Assembly: GCA_025094145.1 (NCBI GenBank)
Contig: JALLLS010000002.1
Span: forward strand, 186,001 to 250,000
Length of the DNA stretch: 64,000 nt
From: Spinellus fusiger
Lineage: Eukaryota > Mucoromycota > Mucoromycetes > Mucorales > Phycomycetaceae
Reading direction: 5' to 3'
Of the stretch, positions 1 through 12,284 are shown in pieces. Under the pieces are notes generated by a model, which searched no databases, was not told the DNA's origin, and saw nothing but the letters and a program-made list of their open reading frames with translations. The position numbers were made by a program, and so were the translations under genes. Numbering within the stretch: position 1 is the stretch's first letter; every line of letters begins with the position of its first letter.

Positions 1-901
1 AGTATGGCGTACCATGAAGTGTTATTACATTGAAACATCCGTATCTACACAAGTCTTGACTGAACTTCTCAAGTTGATTGGTGTCACTGCATTTAATGAC
101 TTGTTGATGCGTAAAAACTTTTCATCTTGGAAGAGAGGTAATTTAACTATATGCGTAAAAAGGGGATATCACTAAGCAATATTTTCCTCGTGTACTATAG
201 CCATGCAAATACAGTACAACACTACACGTATTGAAGAATGGTGCAAGGGCCATGACATCTCAGAAGGAACCCTACAGCTAGAGCACTTAATACAGACAAC
301 CAAGTTGTTACAGTTTAAAAAGGCATGTGTTAGCTTGCTGTATTAAACACAGCATAATTAACCATTCTATCCTACCAGGCTTCTTTGGAAGACATTGAGA
401 ATATCTATGATGTTTGCTGGATTCTTTCACCCACACAGATCCAGAAGCTGATATCACAGTACCATGTTGCTGATTACGAGGTAAAGTAGATGAGTTATGT
501 GCATTTATAGTCATTTATTTTATTTATTAACATGATTATGATGACCTTTATTTATTTAGAATCCTATTCGACCAGATATATTGAAAGTAGTAGCATCCCA
601 TGTCGTTAGTGGTGACAAGAGTGACGTTCTACTTCTAGACTCTGTTGCTATTGATGATACCACAAATCCATTCGAGATACCAGGTCCTCGTGAAACACGG
701 TCTCAGAAGTACTTGCCTGCATGGGTTAGTGTCTTTTCTCTCTCTCTTTCTCTCAAATGTTTTATGTTTGTCCTTGTAACTTATGTACTCTGCTTTTAGT
801 TAAATCTAAAACGCCTTCGTCGTCTCACTATAATAACCCAGGCAGCAGCTGCGGCAGCAGTAATCGCAACAACACCTGTTGCCGTAGAAGTTCCGTGCTA
901 A
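1..901 (+). CDS. MYO2: class V myosin, C-terminal DIL cargo-binding domain (5' partial)
   Basis: Actin-based motor heavy chain; this is the C-terminal dilute (DIL) globular tail that binds organelle and vesicle cargo adaptors. Five exons can be joined in one frame: 2-137, 201-322, 379-480, 560-724 and 800-901 (stop TAA). Recognisable DIL stretches are QVLTELLKLIGVTAF, NDLLMRKNFSSWKR, RIEEWCKGHD, and IYDVCWILSPTQIQKL in exon 3. The motor head, IQ motifs and coiled coil lie left of the window. Introns 1, 3 and 4 are GT-AG, but the intron at 323-378 starts with GC (AAG|GCATGT) and ends in AG; joining it restores FKK|ASLEDIENIYD, as expected of the family. The tail ends in an alanine-rich run and VEVPC. 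Family assignment is firm; which fungal paralogue it is, is inferred. Confidence 0.93.
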
Positions 902-1109
902 TCTAATTCTTATTATACCAACGAAGCCCTCTTTCATGTTTAAACTTTTTATATATACACACATATATACTGAATATTGTATAAATAGCCCTTATATAGT
1001 CTAATAATTTTACTTTTACCATCAAATGACCTTATACTATGTGTTCTTTTTACAATAATAAGTAACTTTTATCCCAACTATTTTTTAATGGTGTTTGGAG
1101 CTATGCTTA
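902..1109. other. AT-rich 3' flank of the myosin gene
   Basis: No gene is seen. The stretch presumably holds the 3' untranslated region and polyadenylation signals of the myosin, and it ends at the TA in front of a Fanzor-type terminal repeat. Confidence 0.4.
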
Positions 1110-1945
1110 CACACCAGGAGATCTTTAGGATATAAAAGGAAATAGTCGAAATACAATTGTTTAAGAAATGACATTGATTTGAAAAGGAGCAAAAACAAAT
1201 TAAGATGCATTCATGTTATTTTTTAAACAAATAAAGATTATTATGTAGATTTACCTGTAAATATCTGAATCCCAAAGGAAACCACCTTCGATGTAGCGAT
1301 ATATAATATGAATATCTATTCTTCTCGACAGAAGAGAGTTGGTCTGTGGTGACCATTCAAAGCCTCTTCTGTAATTGTATATATATTCTTTTCAGCATTC
1401 ACATCCCTGTTCCAAACAATTCCACAACTTTGGCAAGCGCGGATACTGTTGAAATTTACTAATACCTCGGTGAGATTATGTGCGCTACAATTGTGGCAGA
1501 TCTTTAGAACAAAAAAAGAAAACAGAGTAGCTGTTAGAAGAGCTTTTCATATTGGGTAAGAGGTCAATCAGGTTTACTCTCGATGTAAAGAACTCATCAA
1601 CATCAACCATAAGAAGATCTCTATCTTTTTGTCTCTTTTTTTCAATGATTGATATAAAATTCTCGTCAAACCAACACGATGACCTTTAAACTTGACAGCA
1701 TCTTTTACCTTTATTCCTGTGCCATAAGCAACGACTGGTAGTTTGGTAGGATCATACTCCAATCCTTTTAGGTGCCAATACCCCTTTTCAATAATAAAAC
1801 AGTAAAAATAATTAGTTTGAGATGTATTAATGTACTCTCTGTCTGTTTGTGTCGTATTACCCTTGCACTGGCACCTTCTTTTTGCCTTTGTCTTTGTAAC
1901 GGATTCATTGGGTTTATTATAGTAAAAGAATATAAAATAGAAACT
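1110..1945 (-). mobile_element. E1: degraded Fanzor-carrying TIR element (left part)
   Basis: The left end CACACCAGGAGATCTTT after a TA (1108-1109), followed by GGATATAAAAGG, matches the ends of the complete element at 18203-22104. As in that element, a Fanzor C-terminus lies about 200 bases inside the left end and is encoded on the minus strand, so the layout is the same. Only the first 30 bases or so are similar by eye; the rest of the terminal region has diverged. No matching right end is certain. It may have been lost, or the end at 4028 may have served, with a later element in between. The right limit given here is simply where Fanzor-like coding stops. Confidence 0.6.
1316..1800 (-). 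pseudogene. Fanzor (eukaryotic TnpB-like nuclease) C-terminal relic
   Basis: Read on the minus strand, 1578-1800 encodes PTKLPVVAYGTG, KFKGHRVGLTRILYQ and, after a frame slip near 1615-1640, MVDVDEFFTS. A 76-base GT-AG intron (1502-1577) then joins to ICHNC, and the last exon (1316-1501) continues to a second zinc pair CQSC and the RuvC-III-type motif WNRDVNAEKN before the stop. The DEF-TS, paired CxxC and NRDxNA motifs are hallmarks of Fanzor/TnpB RNA-guided nucleases. The gene is broken by the slip, and no convincing N-terminal half is found upstream. The sequence is clearly not the same lineage as the Fanzor at 18453-20600, which has a long zinc-finger insertion and NRDMAATLN. Confidence 0.75.
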
Positions 1946-2830
1946 GACTAACATGTCAGACATAATAAACATACACAAACACTCACCAGATCACAACTGT
2001 TGGTTTATATGCCAGACAAAGGCAAACAAGTTAAAGAGGATGGAAGTTATGAAGAACAACAGACAGTGTGGTTGGCAGGTATTAATATCTGAGCAGAAAA
2101 GAATAAATCGAATTTTCACAAGTCATTTGCTTAATCAGAACTACCAAAGTAATGCAGACTATAACAACATTCTAGAAAGAAAAGAATTGCTTAAAGAACA
2201 GTTGCCTAGTTACCCGTTGTGATCAAATCGTGTGTTGTGTTCCTGTTCATGTACTCTCTTTGATTTCCCTAGACTAGCCTTTGTATCCAATACTCCATTT
2301 CGTTGTTCCTGCTAGAGACCGAACTACTACCAATTCGTCTCTCTAGTAGTTCTGTTGATAACCATAGTGCCCTTTATTACAAAATAAAGGAGATATTTTA
2401 CAACAAAATCACTTTATGGAATTCTATGGCCTTGAAATACATGACCAAGATTATACACACTATATAACAGAACAGTTAACTTTCCCAGTCTGCCTGAATG
2501 TTCTATGAAGACCATATCTATTGCTTGAGAACAGCAAAATATTCAAATTCATAGTAAAAAAAAGAAATACCAAACTAATATAAAAGTGTAGTTATCTACA
2601 TCTTTAATAAAATAGACTTTGATCCAAATAGCTTCCTAGAGTATAAACAAGATAGGCTTTAAGGACTTGAGTAGCTGACTTTTTCTTATTCTTGACTTGT
2701 TTTCTTTCTTTATCTCAACATTGGTGCCATTATTATTCCAACCACCAGCTTGCCTTCTGTCACTCCATACCCTTCTCTTTTCTATCAATTTCTGTGTGAG
2801 TAACCAGCCTCACGAGGTTCTGTGTGTCTC
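1946..2830. other. repeat-rich region, no recognised gene
   Basis: A plus-strand open stretch at 1953-2222 (89 codons) has no family I recognise. The segment 2798-2830 (GAGTAACCAGCCT followed by CTGTGTGTCTCTTG) recurs in altered form at 33035-33075, inside an insertion that splits a Tc1 remnant, so both belong to a dispersed repeat of unknown type. Confidence 0.3.
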
Positions 2831-4028
2831 TTGTCACATAGCAACGGAGGATTTCTGGGATATATAAAGAGATATACGAACAATAAAATTACAATTTTTT
2901 TTGTTGGCTAATGTGTTTGAAAAGAACCTTTTCACTGTCTGTCTGTTTTAGCATTGACTATGAGCTGTGCAATTAAACACTATAAAGTTGGATAAAAGGA
3001 AAAGGTAAAGCTGACATTGCAACTCAATCACTGAATTTATTAACATAATGTGCTATCCATAAGCCCACACTATTTTCAGCATAACATTGATTGAGAAAGA
3101 TTTATTATAGAACACACTGAATCAACTCTAGTGGTCATTGTCCATAAAATAGAACCAAACTTACTTGTGTTGAGAACTGTATAGCCATTCATTGAATCTA
3201 TATTCACAATCACCTCAATTATCTTATTGTAACTGTTATTAACAGTGATGATTGATGATAACAAGATATTGTTTCTAATACTGGACTTTGGGCTCAAGGC
3301 AAGTAGAGTGTGAATTGTTTGACTTGTGAATTTTGACTTGTGGATCTTATGAGTGAAGACTAAAATGTATACATTACCAGAATAGAGAGAAAGAAAGATT
3401 TTTTTTTGATATTCCCCTCCTTTTGTTATCTCCCACACTAAATATATAACATGATACTTAAGTATTCGTCAAGATGAGCATAACTGAGCAAGGTAATGTG
3501 CCATTACTAACAAATAAAAACAATAGAAGTGATGGACACTACCAAGGACTATTCTAGTGATAAAAAGGTAAGCAGCATCTTCATCTGGGCTATGGCTTAT
3601 TCTAATGTACAAAACACTCAATGTATTGTTATTAGGCAAGTTAAGGCTCTTCTCAAGTCAGTCTTAGGTGATCTTCTATACTGTCTAGGGTCTCTAGGGT
3701 ATACTCCTGAGCATAGTTATCTATCTCCCAAGAATAAATCACAAGGCCTTTAGGGTATGGATTTTATTGCTATGAGTAAATGCACTTGAGCAGTATCTAT
3801 AGTCATAATATAGTATTAGCTATACTATTACAATAAACAATGCTATTCATAAGCAATATATTCTATTGATAATATAATTTGATATTGAGGTATCACAAAA
3901 GGAAATGTTTATTTGGATATCCGCAAACCTTTTGATTTTAATCATTTTTCCATAGAAGGGTAAAATATTTTCGGTCTTAAAAGGAAGGATATATCACCGC
4001 TTAAAGACCAGAAAAATCTCCTGATGTG
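2831..4028 (-). mobile_element. E2: element without Fanzor, sharing the Fanzor-element ends
   Basis: The right end (AAAAATCTCCTGATGTG then TA at 4029-4030) and the last 550-600 bases match the right part of the Fanzor element (21545-22104) closely by eye, including AAGATGAGCATAACT and TAAGCAG-TCTTCATCTGGG. The left subterminal region (GGGATATATAAAG ... GGCTAATGTGTTTGAAAAG) matches 18221-18340. The first 15-20 bases at the left are eroded, so the left border is approximate. The centre (2980-3400) is not found in the Fanzor element but is shared with the element at 60286-61540, so it is not a simple deletion copy. Confidence 0.7.
3076..3438 (-). CDS. unknown 120-residue open frame inside E2
   Basis: An uninterrupted frame of 120 codons on the same strand as the Fanzor gene of the related element. 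I recognise no domain. Interest comes only from the second copy: 60960-61290 inside E4 contains the same stretch with stops, and conserved peptides such as SKFGSILWTMTTRV and SITVN-SYN-IIEVI can be read in both. It may be a relic of an accessory protein or merely conserved element DNA. Confidence 0.25.
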   Translation of the reverse strand: MWEITKGGEYQKKIFLSLYSGNVYILVFTHKIHKSKFTSQTIHTLLALSPKSSIRNNILLSSIITVNNSYNKIIEVIVNIDSMNGYTVLNTSKFGSILWTMTTRVDSVCSIINLSQSMLC

Positions 4029-5036
4029 TAGATATTAGCAGTAGTATTTTATATCTATAAAGTTCTGTAATCTTGTAAGCAACAATGCCAAGGTAGTACT
4101 ATGAATATACTTTTATTAATCAGCAGCGTCATGTTTATACTCTACATAAAAAAACACTTTATACATAGTTGGATAAACCTGTGGCTGTTATCATTGTTTA
4201 TTTACTTAGTACCATTCTTGATAAGCTATTCTTTTTTACACAATATAACCTAAAATAAACACCCATTATAGTCTAAATAGAAGGTAAGACACCATTGCAT
4301 CTTATAGTCGATAGTCTGAGAAGAAAACTAGTCTAATGCAAAGCGAATATCAAGGGAGTACGCTGTTTATAATATCGGATGGTTTCCCATATTCAGACTT
4401 TATTCTCTGTCTGTAATTTCATAAGTTTCTCAGTCATAAATTTCAAAGGTTCAATCCATAAAGAGTTTTTATTTTTATTTTTATAAATCATGAGTTGATC
4501 GGCAGGCTAATCGATCATCTTTTATGGTATCAACAACTTTATTTTTTGAATGACTGACACATCATTAATGAACTATCAATAGCAATGGAGATGATTTATT
4601 AAAGTATTGAGTTTTTTTTGTCAAGGTTTTCCAGTGGTATCTGTTGGATGACAAGATAAGGAACTATGAAAAATTCAAACAATCTTTTGTAGTCACTTTA
4701 TTAATGCAATTTTCAATTGATTTAATCAGTGGTTCAGATATAAACGATTTTTCTTTATTAATTTAAACGCTCATGTTATTCACCAAGAAATTCACAAAAT
4801 GGAAGCAATAAGAAATAAAATGACCTAATATGAAATGAGCTCATTTATTATATATCTCTTTCCGAGAAGATATATTGAGCCGCCGATTTTTTCTTCACAT
4901 ATTGGATGTATGCAAAATAATTATCTATCTTACAAGAGAATGCTAATGTGCAGGTTTCCTTTTATAAAACAATAAAATAAAACAATAGTATACTTATTTG
5001 TCTATGAATATATAATGTAGGACGTTTTCTTCTTCT

Positions 5037-5066
5037 ATAATGATAATGATAATGATAATGATAATG
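5037..5066. repeat. (ATAATG)n microsatellite
   Basis: Four to five tandem copies of ATAATG are directly visible. Confidence 0.8.
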
Positions 5067-6646
5067 GCGTGAACAATATTAATTTTAAGGAGAAATATTA
5101 TACTTTTCGACTAGAACACTCTTTTGATTCATATCACTAAAGTTGATGCAACTGCTATTCTCAAAGTCTAAATCCTCTAAGGTTAGTTAATATATCAATA
5201 TATCAATATATATTAGATACAAATCAAAACACTGTAGAGATAAGTATATTTGTTAAAATATGAATGTCGACATTGGTTTTTAATAGATATACATATTTAT
5301 TACTTTTATTTATTCGTAGTAACAGAAGTTTATACTGGTATCTCTATCTTAATTGCCCATTTGATTACTTTATTGTAATGTTTATAGACTTATCGGATTT
5401 GTCTTTTCTTTTTCTTTCTTTCTATTATAAAAATATGTTCTAGCTATAAAAATGAAAATAAAATAAACAGAAATAACATTTGTCATTTCAATACTTTGAT
5501 AGGCTTCCCGAAATTGCTCTTAATACCGGAACAAAGAAACCCGAATGCCCTAAAAGTAAATAATAACAAAAAAGGTGAAAACAATTAGCCATTATTTACC
5601 CTTCCGATGAATAGGGTTGTATCGATTCTGTAAAGTAGGGATAAATGTTTATTAGTATGAAAATGAGTGGTTGATGCTTTCGGATATTCGATCATAGCAA
5701 CGGGAATTACCATTCTTTACCCATTTCTTTTTTCTTTTTACATAATTGGCCCTATTTGTCTTTAATGTCTGTGAGTGGAGTACTGATATAAACAGCTATA
5801 CCAATTAAAGATCTCAGAATATCTAAATATAGCCTAGTGGCTATTATTCTTTTGCTCTATACTAAAGCTTATTTAGTTCAATAGCTGTTGATAGAAAACT
5901 AAATAAAACTAAAACTATGAAAATCTTTCATGCTTCTATTTTTTTTATTAACATATTTATCTCTAACTGGAGAAATATTCTTATACAAGAATTATCCTTT
6001 TGGTTGTTTACAGTGCTTTAGTTTCTGAGTTTCAATGTGTCAACGCACTGGACACTCACGTCTCAACAGTTTAAAGTGTTCAGTTAAATAAGTATAAACT
6101 TTCAGACTTGCATTGGGCATAATAGCTAGTGAACATGATGATAAGGGCTATGGAATACAAATATGATATTATGGGCAAGAAGAACGTACAAAATAAATTT
6201 GATAAGATAATTGTAAATGAAAAGATAAATAAGAAGACATTTTCTAATTAGATATAATAAGATTGCGGGAATTCTTCTGCGGGATAGAAGAAACATACTA
6301 CTTTTTTTTTCTGGAGAAGTGGGGAATACAATGATGACTTCCAAAAAGAATGAAGCACAAATATACTCTTGGAAGCAAATGCAATACCATAAAGACCAAA
6401 AATAAAACAAGGTTCTCACAGTTTGGTGAGGTAACGTAAAAGAGACGGGAAATAATGAAACCATGAACAATTATAATTCATTGTAACTTCAACCAATATC
6501 AATAAAGGGAAAGGGAATGATGGATATTTTTATTATTTTTATTAAAAAAAATGAAGGAAAAAAAGTTTGTCATTATTACCTGGAGATTTGCCTTGAGAGA
6601 TCTATCTTTACTCAACTAACTTAATGAATGTAATTTATATTTATTT

Positions 6647-6677
<31 letters not shown>

Positions 6678-6690
6678 TATTTATTTATTT
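6647..6690. repeat. (TTGA)n / (TTTA)n microsatellite
   Basis: About seven tandem TTGA units flanked on both sides by TTTA units. Confidence 0.85.
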
Positions 6691-7240
6691 TTAATTTAGA
6701 AAACAAATCGAGAAGCCGGGATCACATTCATCACAGACTCTTTTTTCTTTTCTTTTCATTAAAAAAAGAGAGAGAGAAAACAATAACAACTGATAAGAGT
6801 TCTGCGAATGAAATTATGAGTTATTATTCTATACTTTATTAGCACTATATCAACAATAAGCTATATACAATCATTGTTAATGTTGGGAACAGATAAATCG
6901 CCAAAGAGATACGTAATAATAACATGAGCATTATTGAACCACACATCTCTATCTTAACCAAGACTTTTGCACAACACATCCTTGAAAGACCAGAACACAT
7001 TGACCTATCATAATGCTTAGATTAAGAGTGGAAGTTTTTGGCCGCTATTATTTTTTATTGTCGTAAATGACAGCCAAGAGATTATCAAAACTCAAATAAC
7101 ACAAACGTAACTATTACCTTTAGTGGTAACATTAAAAATAAGGAAAAGGTGCTTCTACCCTTTTTTTTCTTCTTTCTCTTTCTTCATAGTACAGACTGAT
7201 AAATGACACTATCAACAATAGACATCTATTGATAAATCAT

Positions 7241-7279
<39 letters not shown>
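7241..7279. repeat. (AAAGTAT)n microsatellite
   Basis: Five tandem copies of a 7-base unit AAAGTAT. Confidence 0.85.
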
Positions 7280-7281
<2 letters not shown>

Positions 7282-9833
7282 AAGAGGACAAGGTGTGGTT
7301 TGTTTATCTGCTATTGCTTCTAGTTAAAAGGCAGTAGATTATTGACACTATTATAGTAAATAAGTGCCCTAGTACTCGGCCATACAAGCAAATTTCTCGA
7401 ATGATGAGTGGTTAAACAATCTCTGAAAGTCCATGCCAAACAGTGGATTTGCTTTTAATGAATGCAGCTAGAATGGTTTTATTTATACATACTTTTCCTT
7501 TTCTTTACTGTTTTCTCTGAGCAGAAAAAGGTAAAACAAAAACAAAAAGGTAATATGGATGACATGTAGAGTGAACTATTGTTTATAGAAATAACAGGAA
7601 TACAAACTACCTATTTGTTACTAGCACAATATACCTTATTGAATGATTTTTATCCTGCCCTGTTTTAGTGGAACTTGGTGGTGGGGGAGGAGGAGGAGGA
7701 AATAGTAGCCTACCCTTATTCCAACTGCCTGTTGTGGAGGAGCAAAATAAAATGGGATCTGGATTCTTTAGAATAATACACACACCTCTCTTTCTCGATC
7801 TATTGTTTTGATTGATCTATCATTGATTCGCCCTTTGTGTAAATAAATGCACTACTTGACATGAAAAATTATAGATACAAAAAAAATTATATAAATGACT
7901 TTAAACTTTGTTACAGCAATAGTAATTCAGGCACACCTACAAGGTTTTGTTGGAATACTGACTATAGGCCACGCCGCCTGTAAGACTACACAAAGAATAT
8001 CAATAGAAAACTAAGAAAGACTCACTACGTAGCATGCAGCACCTTTGAAGATGAAACATATTTCTAATAGTATTTTTTTCTCTCTTAAGACATTAGACTT
8101 TAACTTCGTCATAAACGTCAAAGGTGAAAAGTGGAGTTTCAAGTACGTAGACTGCAGAATAGAGTTAGGGTGTATTTGAATGAACTTTCCAACACATGGT
8201 TTGTACACGCTAATCCTCAAATAGACGGATACACTACATTTAATATCTTGGTACCAACAGGCCTCATAGACTATAGAATAGTATTGTACTCATAGGTGAC
8301 AGTACAAGCCCTAATGACATTCTATTTCGAAGATGTCATAATTCAGAGTAAATATGCCCCGTGTGATAGTCAAATGGTGGTATGTAGAAGAATAAAATAA
8401 AATAAAAGCAATACTATGGGTCATAGAAATACGTAGAATGAGCCTATAGGATGATCGTAGCTGCTTCTAGACTGAATAGAGCTTAGTAAATATAAATATA
8501 TATCAGTTTGTACACATCCTACATCTACATGTATCTAGACATCTCTACTAGCAAAAGAAGAATTCGTAGTAGAGAAGGAAGATGGGTGAGTTGTTGATTT
8601 GAATTTTATATATAGGCTATGCTGATCTACTTTATTCCTATGAGAAGTCTATCTTATTCTCTTGTCAATAGATCTTGTGGGATGATCTTGGGTTTGTAGA
8701 AAATAGCCATGGAAAGAATAGACTCTTGAAGAACCTAAAAAAAGACAATGGCAGTAAATGTGTCATACCCGTTTGTAAAATCCTCTTTCACCAGTTATTC
8801 ATTCGTCATTAATTTTAAATCTGTCTAGTTAAAGTATTATGTCTCTCTGGCTTTGACTTTGTCTCCTTTTTATGTCATTGATTCATAGAGATCATCTTTC
8901 AAATGAATTCTATTGTTTAGGGTTCAAACTCATCTCCAGCCTATTGTTGCTTAGCTCATGTCTTGTAAATGCAGAAAGAAAAAGAGTCAATAAAAGAGAG
9001 AGAGAGAGAGAACTAACAGTGGCATTCAGAAGCAGGTATATCTCTGGTCATGTATCAAAGCTGTAGGCTACTGTTTTTAAGATAGCTTGTTCTCTTATAA
9101 GTTATTCAAGGAATTATTTGTGTGGTGTTTAAAATACCGAGGCGTTTTCTGGCTACAAAGGCTAGTTTTGATGGTATTGCCTCAACAATAAAAATAGATT
9201 CGATATTATTTATGCAAACAGGTCTAAAAGACGTTTTAAATCCGGAGGGCTCTAGTAGAAAATAGGAGGCTTTACCAATGAGCCCTTTTTGCTGTGCCTT
9301 TTTTTTATTTGTTCAATGGGAGAGACCAAAGAAATAAAACAAAATTTTAATCCATCGAGGATATTTTAGAGCCATTGTTGATTGACTGGGCCCAAGTGTA
9401 GACTCTACCCAAGAGAGGGTCATTAAAATAGTCATTAAAATAACAATTAAAATAACAATTAAAATAATAATAATTAAAATAATAGCCATGGCAACCAAGT
9501 AGTCATAGCAATGAGCATAGTAATTAAAGTAATTGTTATCATTATAATAATAATACTTGTACTAGCCATTGTATTCATAAAGACATGTGTATGCTTCAGG
9601 TGTTTTTTCTGATATCATCAAAACTTAAGATTTATCTCGTTTTTATTTTTTTTATTATCTATCTTCTGACATGTCTATAAGAGATTGTTTTGATGAAATC
9701 TCAACCCCACACTCGTCGAAAGTGACCGAGACTTGGGGAATTCAACATAGCAACCCTCTCTTCTCATTGTTTTCTCAGTTGTGCAAAAGGAACTACTGAG
9801 ATATGAATTACAAAATGCGAGCCAACAGCACGA

Positions 9834-10325
9834 CTAAACCGGCATAGCTTTGTAGGATGATGCAATGAGCCTTTGCTGTGTAGACAAGTCCCTACTCAAT
9901 GTTGATGCAGTTGAGCCGAGCTCACTGTCGATGGTATTGGCATGATAGTCTTGTCTTCTAAATAGTTTCCCTGAGAATCGTCCCCATGTCGAATGTTCTC
10001 TTGCTTCCTCAGAATCATAGGAGTATGTCAAGCCTTCTATCCATTGTTGATGAACAAAGTAAAAAAAAAAAGGGTTTTCCATTTTAAGAAGGAAGAACAA
10101 GTAGTACTCATAGGCACGTGGCTATTCTGGATGCTTGAAACAAAGATAATTCAAGCAAGTGTACAAGTCAGTCTCTTACCGATAATAGCAGACTTGAACC
10201 TTTTCTAGTTGAACCGGCGTTTTATTTAAGCGTGCGAAATAGATTTGTGTTTTATATTGAGTTTCCAGAGCCTCCATGATAGGCTTTGGAAGATAGGCCT
10301 TGGGAGATAGGCCCAAGATAGGAGG
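9834..10325 (-). CDS. small gene of unknown function, exon structure unresolved
   Basis: Two minus-strand stretches look coding. The upstream one (about 10176-10275) reads MEALETQYKTQIYFARLN then QLEKVQVCYYR and ends at a good donor (CG|GTAAGAG). The downstream one (9834 to about 10110) reads QQWIEGLTYSYDSEEARE, GRFSGKLFRRQDYHANT, and ends in SSYKAMPV. I could not join them in one frame with a single standard intron; a run of T near 10062-10071 may hide a frame slip or a second intron. No family is recognised. An open frame also continues above the first ATG, so the true start is uncertain. Confidence 0.35.
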
Positions 10326-12284
10326 AGCCGAACATCCTTTTATTATTTTATTGATGTGTATTATCTTACTGTTCTATGACTGCCTCTGTGATTATTCCAC
10401 TGTTTATTTCCTAGGCGTGAGAAATAGAGCTGATTTTCTTTCTTTTAGTGGACTAATATAGAACAATAGCTTGTTTTGGTCAACAAGATATGAGTGAAAC
10501 AGCTTATCTAACTGAACCCTAGATCTATGGGTGGTTACAGAAAACAAACAAAAAATCAGGGAAAATTGCCATGGCATCCTATTGCGGATCATTCATTCGA
10601 TGGACCCTAACAAGGAGAGTAGGATTCCATTTCTATGTTGCTAGGCACCGTATTGGATGCCTGTGCAGTCTAGTGTCTTTCTTTTGCTCTTCTCTATCAG
10701 CAAAGAAGAAGTCTATAGGGACAAGTGCACTGGGTAGCATAAGACAAGGTATAGGTGATGACCGTCATTCGAATCAGGAAGAATAGGAGTCAGCACTACC
10801 CATTCCTTCCACCATTACAGTAACCATGGACACCTACAAACATCCACGCATGAACCTTTCTTTTTTTCTTTTTTCTTCTTCTTCCTAACCCCTTCTCCCT
10901 TTCTGTCCTCAACAATAGAACATTCCCTCTTTTATGTTTTGTTGATGGCCATGCAGCATTGCATATCAATAGAATTAGGAATTAGTTAAGTCTTTTGGTC
11001 TTTGTAAGAGCCATTCTCTTTCTTGCTCTCATCGCTGTTTTTATCTGAGATTGCTTATCTGCCTCTCTTCTTTTTTAATCCAATAAATCACCACTAGAAG
11101 AAAAAGAAAATAATAATTTCGAGCACTACCATTTACGACCTACTTAAGATGACGATACTGTCCGTCCGTTGTGGGTGAATAGAGTGGAGGAGAACAGAGA
11201 TTTTCTACCATTCTCATGGGGACTTGTTTTCTTGATCTTTCTTCTGAGTGTCAGTGGGAGGACACGTTCTACACTTTTGTATTTCACTCACTAGCAGCCG
11301 GAGGTGACAGACAATAGAAGGGACGAGATCTCACGATTCCCTATTTGGGCAATAAAACATGGTCACAGTAAAACAATCTTTCTGATGCGCTGACTTGATT
11401 AGTCAGTAGGAACTGGTATTTTAAATGAAGAGAGCAGCACCAATCGTGGGTCTTGACATGTCTTGAAATGACAGCAAAATAAAATAAAAAAAGGCTTTTT
11501 TTCCCTTCTACTGTTAACGACTTTATTTTCACTAGGGCTGTTCAGCAGTCCTCTTTCCTAGCATAAATACAAAGCCAATATGCCCTTGTCTATTTCATAG
11601 TCACATCTCTGATAATCTACTGCAGAGAAAGGGTTCTAATCTCCATGGCAATAACCTGCAACTATTGCCCGATCCATGGGTTTCCAATTTCTGGTCTTGT
11701 ACATAAAGGTCTAGAAGAGAATCTTCTGCTTCCACTGTCCACGACTCAACGTGATGCCATTGACTCTGCATAGAATAGCAAGCAACAAACACCACAACCA
11801 GTCCACAGATCCAAACCCACTTAAGAATTCACATGGAGCATGAACAATGATGAAAAGTGGAAAGGCTGAAGATGAAAAATGAAAAATAAAAAATAAAATA
11901 AAATAAAATAAAAAAAGACGGTCGGGGTTTGTAGTTTGAATCACTTTTTTGAGCCACTGATTATTTAAAGAGCATGATTCTGCATGTACTTCACTTCCTC
12001 TCACTCCTCTTTCTCTTTCCACTTCTTTTCTGTCCACCGCCCACGCCTCTTCTGTTTTGTCAGAGTTGAAGTCAGACCCTTTACTGATACGCCTTTGATG
12101 ATACTATAGTACTGCTGTCTATTTTGCTAGTCTAACTTCTATTGAACCCTTGTAGTTGCCCCTCTACTTATCCCTGTATATATACACCCTCTTCTTTTTT
12201 ATTTTTTATTTTTTATTTTTTATATTTTATTCTATTTTATATTTTATATTATTCTATTTTTCACTACTCTTTCCTTCCTCTTTT
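10326..12284. other. intergenic and upstream region of the kinase gene
   Basis: Rich in polypyrimidine runs close to the kinase (12191-12264), typical of a fungal promoter and 5' leader. A minus-strand open stretch at about 11601-11850 begins with a hydrophobic run (WICGLVVVFVACYSM) and continues for about 60 residues; it could be a small secreted or membrane protein exon, but it has no clear start and no family I recognise. Confidence 0.35.

Larger units (their letters stand above)
4031..9833. other. 5.8-kb AT-rich intergenic region
   Basis: No open frame here looks like a protein I know; those present are short, low-complexity and unsupported. It contains several microsatellites (listed separately), homopurine or homopyrimidine runs, and no recognisable transposon end or RNA gene. 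Confidence 0.45.

Noticed and set aside
7241..7279. Regular repeats that could suggest a CRISPR-like array
   Set aside because: Units are 7 bases in direct tandem without spacers; a plain microsatellite. No repeat-spacer pattern exists in the window.
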